The notes beneath the pieces are model-generated. The model had not been told where the DNA came from. It was given only the letters and a program-made list of their open reading frames with translations, and searched no databases. The position numbers and the translations under genes were made by a program. 47,349 nt of DNA from Mycobacterium sp. Its GTDB lineage: Bacteria; Actinomycetota; Actinomycetes; Mycobacteriales; Mycobacteriaceae. Location: assembly GCA_021732005.1 (NCBI GenBank), contig JAKFVT010000057.1, forward strand, positions 1-47,349, read 5' to 3'. Shown piece after piece: positions 32,935-39,929 of this stretch; position 1 is the stretch's first letter; every line of letters starts with the position of its first letter.

Positions 32935-34149
32935 ATGGACCGGTACACCGTCATTTCAGCCGACTGCCACGCCGGCGCCGACCTGCTCGACTACCGCGAC
33001 TATCTCGACCCGGGCTTCCGCGACGAATTCGACAGTTGGACAACGACATACGTCAACCCGTTCGCTGATCTCGCCGACGCCGACGCCGAACGCAACTGGG
33101 ACAGCGATCGCCGCAACGCCGACCTGGACGTCGAGGGTGTCGCGGGCGAGGTGATATACCCCAACACCATTCCGCCGTTCTTTCCGTCGTCGAGCCTGGC
33201 GGCCACGCCACCGGAGACCGCCCGCGAGCTCGAGCTGCGCTGGGCCGGGCTGCGTGCGCACAATCGTTGGCTGGCCGACTTCTGCTCGCTGTCGCCCGAG
33301 CGGCGCGCCGGGGTGGGGCAGATCCTGCTGCAAAACCTTGACGAAGCGGTCGCCGAGGTTGCGCAGATCGCGAAACTCGGTCTGCGCGGCGGTGTTCTGC
33401 TGCCCGGGATACCGCCCGGAGCGGCCATCCCACAGCTGTACGCCGAGCACTGGGAACCGCTGTGGGCGGCGTGCGCCGAGGCCGGCCTCGTGGTCAACCA
33501 CCACGGCGGCAATGCCGGACCCAGTCCTCTCGACGGGTGGGGCAGCTCATTCGCGGTGTGGGTGTACGAGACGCACTGGTTCGCTCACCGGGCGCTGTGG
33601 CACCTGATCTTCAGCGGCGCGATGGATCGTCATCCCGACCTCACCGTGGTTTTCACCGAGCAAGGTGCCGGCTGGATCCCGGCCACCCTGGAATCCCTCG
33701 ACGTCGCCGCGGCCCGTTACGCGCGAGAAGGATCCGCGATCGCCCGGTTCGCCGGACCCACCGCGGGATCGCTGACCCTCAAGCCCAGCGAGTTCTGGGC
33801 CCGACAGTGCTATGTCGGGGCCAGTTTCATGCGGCCGGTCGAATGCGCCGAACGTCACGAGATCGGCGTCGACAGAATCATGTGGGGAAGCGACTACCCG
33901 CATCTGGAGGGAACCGGTTTCTTCACCCGAGAAGCATTGCGCTACACCTTCTCCGGTGTGGCACCCGAGGAAGTCGCGGCCATGCTCGGCGGTAACGCGG
34001 CGGCCGTCTACGGCTTCGACCTGACGGCGCTCCAGCCGCTGACCGACCGAATCGGCCCGACAGTGGCCGAGGTCGCCGAGCCGCTGACGGACGTGCCAGC
34101 GGGTGCGAGCAGCACCGTTTTCGAGCCCGACCCCATCCGTACCTGGTAA
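32935..34149 (+). CDS. Amidohydrolase-2 family metal-dependent hydrolase/decarboxylase (copy 1)
   Basis: 404 residues. TIM-barrel amidohydrolase: the metal motif starts as ISADCHAGAD (D-x-H in place of HxH), with later His in VVNHHGG and the catalytic-type Asp in MWGSDYPHLEGTGF. The family includes aminocarboxymuconate-semialdehyde and resorcylate decarboxylases as well as hydrolases. It is clearly a paralogue of the next gene (both have RAHNRWL and SPERRAGV blocks). Confidence 0.88.
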   Translation: MDRYTVISADCHAGADLLDYRDYLDPGFRDEFDSWTTTYVNPFADLADADAERNWDSDRRNADLDVEGVAGEVIYPNTIPPFFPSSSLAATPPETARELELRWAGLRAHNRWLADFCSLSPERRAGVGQILLQNLDEAVAEVAQIAKLGLRGGVLLPGIPPGAAIPQLYAEHWEPLWAACAEAGLVVNHHGGNAGPSPLDGWGSSFAVWVYETHWFAHRALWHLIFSGAMDRHPDLTVVFTEQGAGWIPATLESLDVAAARYAREGSAIARFAGPTAGSLTLKPSEFWARQCYVGASFMRPVECAERHEIGVDRIMWGSDYPHLEGTGFFTREALRYTFSGVAPEEVAAMLGGNAAAVYGFDLTALQPLTDRIGPTVAEVAEPLTDVPAGASSTVFEPDPIRTW

Positions 34150-34163
34150 TCGAAAGGCCCATC

Positions 34164-35441
34164 GTGAACAACGCTGCCCCGTACCTCATCATCTCCGCGG
34201 ACACGCACGCCGAGCTTCCGACCGAGCGGTACCGCGACTACGTCGATCCCGAATACCGGGAGGACTTCGAGGCCTACCTCGCCGAGAAACAAGCCGCGGC
34301 GCAGGCCGGTGGGTTCATCGACGAGGAGTTCGCACAGACCTGGTTCGACGAACACGGCGAGGGCATCGCCGGCGGATGGGATGTCGCTCAACGGGATAAG
34401 GAGCTCGACGGGGACGGTGTGGCCGGCGAGGTCATCTTCCCCGACGCTGACGCGGTGACGGGCGTGGCGGGAGCTCCGTTCGGCGCCGGCCTGGGGCAGT
34501 CGGGCGACCTCGACCCGGGCCGGGCGATGGCCGGTGCGCGAGCCCACAACCGGTGGTTGTCCGAGCTGTGCAGTCACAGTCCGGAGCGGCGGGCCGGAGT
34601 CGCGGTGATCCCGATCCTGGCCGATGTCGATGCGGCGGTCGCCGAGATCACCCGAGCCGCCGAAGCCGTTCTGCGGGGCGGGATCCTGATCCCGGTGCTC
34701 TGGGGTGACTACCCGCCGTATCACGATCGTCGCTACGACAAGGTTTGGGCCGCCTGCCAGGACCTGCAGATGCCGGTGCACACCCACGTGGGTCCCGCTC
34801 CGAGTGCGGAGTACGGCGAGCACCTGGGCATCTACACCACCGAGGTGCGGTGGTGGGGAGCCCGGCCGCTGTGGTTCGCACTGTGGGCCGGGGTGTTCGA
34901 GCGGTTCCCCGCGCTGCGCTGGGGCGCCACCGAGTGCGGTGCGTTCTGGGCCAACGATCTGCTGTGGCTGATGGACACCCGCTTCCTCCGAGAGCACTCG
35001 GCGAAGAAGATGAGCCGAGCGCTGGAGGGTGATCTGACCATGCCACCCTCGGCGTACTTCGATCGGAACTGCTTCATCGGGGCCACCACGACCGAGCGTC
35101 GTGAGCTCGCGCGGCGCTACGAGATCGGTGTCCCGAACATGCTGTGGGGCAACGACTATCCGCATCCGGAAGGAACCTGGCCGAACACCCGGAAATGGCT
35201 GCGGCACGCGTTCTGGGACATCCCCATCGACGAGGCCCGGCAGATGCTGGGGCTGGCGGCGGCCGAGATCTACCACTTCGACCGCAAAGCTCTGGCTCCG
35301 CTCGTCGAGCGCATCGGCCCGACGCCCGACGACCTCGGGCAGGACGACGCGGTGAGCATTCCGAAGTGGGAGGCGGCGCGGCAGGCCGGGCGGCACTGGC
35401 TCACTGACACCGAACCCCTCGCCGACCTGGTGGAGAACTGA
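34164..35441 (+). CDS. Amidohydrolase-2 family metal-dependent hydrolase/decarboxylase (copy 2)
   Basis: 425 residues from GTG 34164, with GAAAGG 6 bases upstream. Same layout as copy 1: ISADTHAELP near the start, VHTHVGPAP with His ligands, and LWGNDYPHPEGTWP. It carries an insertion of about 30 residues near the N-terminus (EAYLAEKQAAAQAGGF). The two copies differ enough to suggest separate substrates or a heteromer rather than recent duplication. Confidence 0.88.
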   Translation: MNNAAPYLIISADTHAELPTERYRDYVDPEYREDFEAYLAEKQAAAQAGGFIDEEFAQTWFDEHGEGIAGGWDVAQRDKELDGDGVAGEVIFPDADAVTGVAGAPFGAGLGQSGDLDPGRAMAGARAHNRWLSELCSHSPERRAGVAVIPILADVDAAVAEITRAAEAVLRGGILIPVLWGDYPPYHDRRYDKVWAACQDLQMPVHTHVGPAPSAEYGEHLGIYTTEVRWWGARPLWFALWAGVFERFPALRWGATECGAFWANDLLWLMDTRFLREHSAKKMSRALEGDLTMPPSAYFDRNCFIGATTTERRELARRYEIGVPNMLWGNDYPHPEGTWPNTRKWLRHAFWDIPIDEARQMLGLAAAEIYHFDRKALAPLVERIGPTPDDLGQDDAVSIPKWEAARQAGRHWLTDTEPLADLVEN

Positions 35442-35444
35442 TAC

Positions 35445-36260
35445 ATGGATTCGGCTGATCAGCCGCACCTGAAGGTGGAACGCGACGGCGAGGTCGTCGT
35501 GCTGACGATGAACAACCCACGGCGGCAGAACGCCCTCACTCCGTCGATGATCGCGTTGATGGCACAGGCGTGGGACGAGATCGACGCCGACGACGGTATC
35601 CGCGCCGCGATCCTGACCGGGGAGGGCTCGTCGTACTGCGTCGGCGGGGATCTCGCCGACGGGTGGATGGTCCGCGGGTCGTCAGCCGGCGGTGGCACGC
35701 CTGCGCCCGAGCGCAAGGCCGCCGGCAGCGTCATCACCGACGGATTGTTGTTGACCCGTTCGCTGGCCAAGCCGTTGATCGCCGCGGTCAACGGCGCGTG
35801 TCTGGGCGGTGGCTGTGAGATGTTGCAGCAGACCGATATTCGGGTCGCCGAAGAACATGCCGTGTTCGGGCTGCCCGAGGTGAAGTGGGGTCTGATCGCC
35901 GGTGCCGGGTCGACGGTCCGCCTTAAACGACAGATTCCTTACACCAAGGCCATGGAGATGATCCTGACCGGGGAGCCGTTGACCGCCGCGGAGGCGTATC
36001 ACTTCGGACTGGTCGGGCACGTTGTCCCGACAGGTCGGTCGCTGGACAAGGCGCGGGAGATCGCCGCGAAAGTCTGCGCCAACGGTCCACTCGCCGTGCG
36101 CAATGCGAAGGCGTCGGTCCTGGCCAGTGGCTGGCTCGACGAGGCCGATGCCCGTCAGATCGAGCAGCGGCTCGTCGTGGAGGTCATGCGTTCCGAGGAT
36201 GCCAAGGAAGGTCTCGCGGCTTTCGGCGAGAAGCGTGCGCCACGATTCACGGGACGGTAA
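35445..36260 (+). CDS. Enoyl-CoA hydratase/isomerase family protein
   Basis: 271 residues. Crotonase fold with oxyanion-hole blocks GSSYCVGGDLADG and AVNGACLGGGCEM and an acidic residue in FGLPEVKWGLIAGAG. It handles a CoA thioester, likely by hydration or ring opening. It begins 3 bases after the second amidohydrolase and is followed by the CoA transferase, which could make its substrate. Confidence 0.9.
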   Translation: MDSADQPHLKVERDGEVVVLTMNNPRRQNALTPSMIALMAQAWDEIDADDGIRAAILTGEGSSYCVGGDLADGWMVRGSSAGGGTPAPERKAAGSVITDGLLLTRSLAKPLIAAVNGACLGGGCEMLQQTDIRVAEEHAVFGLPEVKWGLIAGAGSTVRLKRQIPYTKAMEMILTGEPLTAAEAYHFGLVGHVVPTGRSLDKAREIAAKVCANGPLAVRNAKASVLASGWLDEADARQIEQRLVVEVMRSEDAKEGLAAFGEKRAPRFTGR

Positions 36261-36270
36261 GAGAGTGGGT

Positions 36271-37464
36271 ATGGAACATACTGGGCCGCTCAGCGGTATT
36301 CGCGTTCTGGAGTTGTCGCTGGCGCTGACCGGCCCTTACATCGGTGCACTGTTTGCCGACCAGGGTGCCGACGTGGTGAAAGTGGAACGCCCCGACATCG
36401 GCGACATCCTGCGCTGGATCGGTCCGAGCGTGAACGGGTTGAGTGCGGTCTTCCGGGTCTGCAACCGCGGCAAGAAGTCGATCGCGGTGGATGTGCGAAC
36501 CGACACCGGACGGGAGATCGCGCTCGAGTTGGCGGCGCAGGCCGACGTGGTGATCCAGAACTTCCGGCCCGGCGTGGCCGACCGGCTCGGTGTCGGGTAC
36601 GCCGATGTCGTCGCGATCAATCCCGGCGTCGTCTACGTCTCGCTGACCGGTTTCGGTGAGGTCGGGCCCTATCGGGACCGCAGCGCATACGACACGGTGA
36701 TTCAGGCTTACGGCGGTGTGGCGTCCAGTCAGGCCGCACCCGACGTCGGGGAGCCGATCTTTCTGCAGCAGGTGCTGGCCGACAAGGTCACTGCGCTGTA
36801 TGCCAGCCAAGCCGTCACGGCCGCTCTGTTCGCTCGGGCGACAGGTCGCGGTGGACAACACGTGCACGTCTCCATGGTGGATGCGGTGGTGTCCTTCTTG
36901 TGGACCGATGCGGCCGGCAACGAGGTCCTGCTCGACTCGGACAACTCGCAGCCGTCCAGCTTCACATCGGGATTCAAGCCGTTCCACTTCATCGACGGGT
37001 GGGGTGTGGTGACCCCGATCTCGGATTCCGACTTCACCGGCATGTGCCGTGCGCTGGACGCGCCCGGCGCTGACGACCCGCGACTGCAGACCGCCGAGCT
37101 GCGAAACCAGCACCGCCCCTTGATGGCCGAGGTGATGGCAGCGTGTTACGCCGGCGCAGAAAAGCTGACGGTGCAACAAGCGACGGAGAGATTCGAAGCC
37201 GCCGACGTACCGTACGCGATGATCGTGCCGCCCGAGGAACTGCCCGACGATCCGCACGCCATCGCAATGGGGCTGTTCGAAGAACGTGACGACCCCGTGG
37301 TGGGGCGGGTGCGAATCCCGCGGCATCCCGCCCTCTTCGACGGCACTCCGGCTCGATTAGCCGGTCCGGCACCGAAATTGGGCGAGCACACCGAGGAGAT
37401 CCTCGCCCAGGTGGGTCGCGTGGGCCAGGGGTCCGGCTTACGGGAATCCGGGGTCGTCGCCTGA
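36271..37464 (+). CDS. CaiB/BaiF-type (class III) CoA transferase
   Basis: 397 residues from ATG 36271 (GTG 36265 possible). Family blocks: VLELSLALTGPYIGALFADQGADVVKVE, NRGKKSIAVDVRT, VVIQNFRPGVADRLGVGY, and the region HVHVSMVDAVVSFL with the Asp expected as active-site nucleophile. It moves CoA between carboxylic acids, activating the pathway acid. It is last in the operon and ends 10 bases from the convergent methyltransferase. Confidence 0.92.
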   Translation: MEHTGPLSGIRVLELSLALTGPYIGALFADQGADVVKVERPDIGDILRWIGPSVNGLSAVFRVCNRGKKSIAVDVRTDTGREIALELAAQADVVIQNFRPGVADRLGVGYADVVAINPGVVYVSLTGFGEVGPYRDRSAYDTVIQAYGGVASSQAAPDVGEPIFLQQVLADKVTALYASQAVTAALFARATGRGGQHVHVSMVDAVVSFLWTDAAGNEVLLDSDNSQPSSFTSGFKPFHFIDGWGVVTPISDSDFTGMCRALDAPGADDPRLQTAELRNQHRPLMAEVMAACYAGAEKLTVQQATERFEAADVPYAMIVPPEELPDDPHAIAMGLFEERDDPVVGRVRIPRHPALFDGTPARLAGPAPKLGEHTEEILAQVGRVGQGSGLRESGVVA

Positions 37465-37474
37465 CCGCGGTCGG

Positions 37475-38563
37475 TTAGACCGCGACAGCCTCCAGAATGC
37501 TGATCGGACCGACGGTGTCGACCACTCGAGTCAGCCGGAACCCTGCCTTGTCGAGCAACTGACCGTACTCGGCCGCGGTGCGTTCGCGGGCGTTGGCGAC
37601 GACAAGCATCTCGATGTCGACCCACTTACCGTGGAAATTCCTGTCGTGGTCGGGAATGACGAACTCGATCAACAACACTCGTGCGCCTCCACGAGCGGCG
37701 GTGCGGACGTTCTGCAGAATGCGGACCGCATCGTCGTCGGGCCAATCGTGGATGATGTGCTTGAGCACATAGGCATCGGCGCCCTCCGGAGCTGATTCGA
37801 AGAACGATCCCGGGTCGATGCGGATGCGGCGCTCGACCCCGTACTGGCGGAGCAAGGCAGGTGCGCCGGCCACCACCTCTGGCAGATCGAACAACACGCC
37901 GCGGGCTTGCGTCGCTGATTCGAGGATCGCCGCAAGGAGTCGACCATGACCGCCGCCGATATCGGCGATCGTGGCGAAGCGGTTGAAGTCGTAGGCTGCG
38001 ACGACAGCGGAGACCGAAGACTCCGACAGCCCCGTCATGGCCTGGTTGAAGACTCCGGCGAGCGCCGGCTCATCGGCGAGGTACTCAAAGATCGGCTTGC
38101 CCCGCAACGCCGGAACCACTGCCGAGCCCGTCCGTATCGCCTGCGCGAGGTGGCTCCAGTGCTCGCGGTGTTGTGCCGACCCAACCCAACGGGCCATGCC
38201 TGCCATCGAAACGGGGGAGTCGGTGCGCAACGTCTCCGCGAGGGCGGTGAGTTCGTAGCGGCCGTCGCTGCGGTGCCGGAACACACCGACACCGATGAGC
38301 GCCCGAAGCGTTCGGCGCAGTGCGTCCTGGTCGACATTCAGTCGCCGCGCGAGCTCTTCGCCGGTCGCGGGCCCGTTCGCCAATTCATCAGCGATGCCGA
38401 GTTCGGCTGCAGCGGAGATTAATTGGGCAGTCCAGGCCCCCATGATCAATTCCATCATCGAGGCCGCCGGGGGCGCGGCGCGTTGGTGGATCCGGTACAG
38501 CGCATGACGGGCCCGTTCGATGGCCCGGACGATTTTCGTCGGTGGTGCTTTGGTGGACGTCAC
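37475..38563 (-). CDS. SAM-dependent O-methyltransferase (class II OMT type)
   Basis: 362 residues. An N-terminal winged-helix dimer domain (about 40-105) precedes the Rossmann domain with SAM motif IADIGGGHGRLLAAIL, then LFDLPEVV, GSFFESAPEGADAYVLKHIIHDWPDDDAVRIL and the His used as base (HDW). Relatives methylate hydroxylated polyketides, carotenoids or aromatic compounds. A GAAGGGA site lies before the GTG. It is divergent from a TetR gene that probably represses it. Confidence 0.9.
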   Translation of the reverse strand: MTSTKAPPTKIVRAIERARHALYRIHQRAAPPAASMMELIMGAWTAQLISAAAELGIADELANGPATGEELARRLNVDQDALRRTLRALIGVGVFRHRSDGRYELTALAETLRTDSPVSMAGMARWVGSAQHREHWSHLAQAIRTGSAVVPALRGKPIFEYLADEPALAGVFNQAMTGLSESSVSAVVAAYDFNRFATIADIGGGHGRLLAAILESATQARGVLFDLPEVVAGAPALLRQYGVERRIRIDPGSFFESAPEGADAYVLKHIIHDWPDDDAVRILQNVRTAARGGARVLLIEFVIPDHDRNFHGKWVDIEMLVVANARERTAAEYGQLLDKAGFRLTRVVDTVGPISILEAVAV

Positions 38564-38608
38564 GGGACCATCCCTTCTCGGTTGCTCACGGAGCCGACAA
38601 GCGTCCGA

Positions 38609-38657
38609 ACCGTAACCCCGCTCGCCATTTAAAGCAAGTAGGTACTTGCATTAAGAT
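38609..38657. promoter_or_regulatory. Divergent promoter with TetR operator
   Basis: A perfect dyad GCAAGTA-GG-TACTTGC (38634-38649) sits between the genes. Minus strand: TTGCTT (38637-38632), 17 bases, TACGGT (38614-38609) for the methyltransferase. Plus strand: TTAAAG (38629-38634), 17 bases, TAAGAT (38652-38657), 6 bases before the tetR GTG. Both -35 boxes touch the operator, so one bound repressor would close both promoters. Confidence 0.7.
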
Positions 38658-38663
38658 TCGGGT

Positions 38664-39230
38664 GTGCCCAAACGCATCGATGAGGACGGCCTGTTCCGGA
38701 CAACGGTCGCGGTATTCGCCGAATGTGGCTACCGGGCCACCACGACCCGGGAGATCGCGACGCGGGCGGGTGTCAACGAAGCGACGTTGTTCCGCCGCTA
38801 CGGAGCCAAGGCGGCTCTGATCAATACGGCCTTGACGCACGTATTGGCGGATTCGTCGTTCGCGAGCGTGGCGATCAGTGACGATGTCACAGCGGATCTC
38901 ACCGCGCTGGTGCGGTCGTACGTCGAGACCGCGCAGCAGTATGGCGGTGCGGTCGCGACGCTTCTCGCCGAGGTGCCCCGGAATCCGGAACTGCGCGAGG
39001 CGATTGCGGCGCTGATGCCCAATCTCGTCAACGCCGCCGGAGTGATCGCGGCGCATCAAGACGGCGGGCGACTGGCGGCGGGCGACCCATTGCACACGGT
39101 GGCGGCGTTGATCGCACCCCTGCTGGTGTTCGGCCTCTGGGCGCGCACCGGGGCGCCTCCCGCGGTTCCCGACCTCGATGCGGCCACAGTGGTCGCTGAT
39201 TTCCTGGACGGGCATCGCGCCCGCGGCTAG
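38664..39230 (+). CDS. TetR-family regulator of the methyltransferase
   Basis: 188 residues from GTG 38664. N-terminal helix-turn-helix (about 7-50, TTTREIATRAGVNEATLFRRYGAKAALI) and a ligand domain ending in LLVFGLWARTG. A leaderless mRNA is likely. Its target is most probably the perfect palindrome upstream. It ends in CTAG shared with the convergent TetR gene. Confidence 0.9.
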   Translation: MPKRIDEDGLFRTTVAVFAECGYRATTTREIATRAGVNEATLFRRYGAKAALINTALTHVLADSSFASVAISDDVTADLTALVRSYVETAQQYGGAVATLLAEVPRNPELREAIAALMPNLVNAAGVIAAHQDGGRLAAGDPLHTVAALIAPLLVFGLWARTGAPPAVPDLDAATVVADFLDGHRARG

Positions 39231-39868
39231 TCGCTATGGGTGGTCGGCAGGCCGAGTTCATCCGCCGGTGCGCTGAGGTAGCGCTGAACGCTCGGACCGA
39301 TGAGGGTCACCACTTCGTCGGCGGCCAGTGTCGACAGCGGCGGCACCCGCATGACGTACCGCAGCATCGCCGTGCCGACGAGGCTCGTGGCGGCGAGCAT
39401 CGCCCGAAGTCGCGCATCGTCGGCGCCGCCCAAGGCGTCGGTGACCGCGGTCATGACATAGCTGTGCAAGAACTCCCGAAATGCCTCGTGCGCATCACTG
39501 TTCGAGGTCGCCGACTGCAGCATCGAGACCATGCTCGCAGCGGTATCGGGCTGCTCCCAGATACTCAGGTACGCGCGGACGATGCGGAACCCCAACCCGT
39601 CATCATCGTCGGCCGTCAACTGGTCGGTGAAGAGTTCTGGGTCGAGAACCAGCTTCATCGACTCGCGGAAGAGTTCCGCCTTCGAGCCGAACAGATACAA
39701 CACCATCGACGGGTCCACATGGGCTTCGTCGGCGATCGCGCGCAGCGTCGTCTTCTCGTAGCCGTGTTGAGCGAACTGGTTCTTGGCCGCGCGCAGGACC
39801 ACGTCCCGGGACACGGGTTCGCCATTGCGTCTGCCGCGTCGCTTGTCCATCGCTGCACGTGAAGGCAT
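39227..39868 (-). CDS. TetR-family regulator of the permease-VCBS fusion gene
   Basis: 213 residues from ATG 39868 (ATG 39850 possible; 39895 would lie inside the operator). Basic N-terminus KRRGRRNG, HTH about 25-65 (TTLRAIADEAHVDPSMVLYLFGSKAELF), and a C-terminal domain of the TetR_C type seen in actinobacterial drug and lipid regulators. It is divergent from the fusion gene at 39930 with a dyad between them. Confidence 0.88.
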   Translation of the reverse strand: MPSRAAMDKRRGRRNGEPVSRDVVLRAAKNQFAQHGYEKTTLRAIADEAHVDPSMVLYLFGSKAELFRESMKLVLDPELFTDQLTADDDDGLGFRIVRAYLSIWEQPDTAASMVSMLQSATSNSDAHEAFREFLHSYVMTAVTDALGGADDARLRAMLAATSLVGTAMLRYVMRVPPLSTLAADEVVTLIGPSVQRYLSAPADELGLPTTHSD

Positions 39869-39883
39869 GTCTGACCATATCAT

Positions 39884-39923
39884 TTCAATAGCCATTGAAT
39901 TATTGGCGTGCGCGGTTTACGCT
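39884..39923 (+). promoter_or_regulatory. TetR operator and leaderless promoter of the fusion gene
   Basis: Perfect dyad TTCAAT-AGCC-ATTGAA (39884-39899). Its right arm overlaps a -35, TTGAAT (39895-39900), which is 17 bases from TACGCT (39918-39923), placing transcription start at about 39930, the ATG itself. Repression by the divergent TetR is the natural reading. Confidence 0.62.
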
Positions 39924-39929
39924 CTGCTC

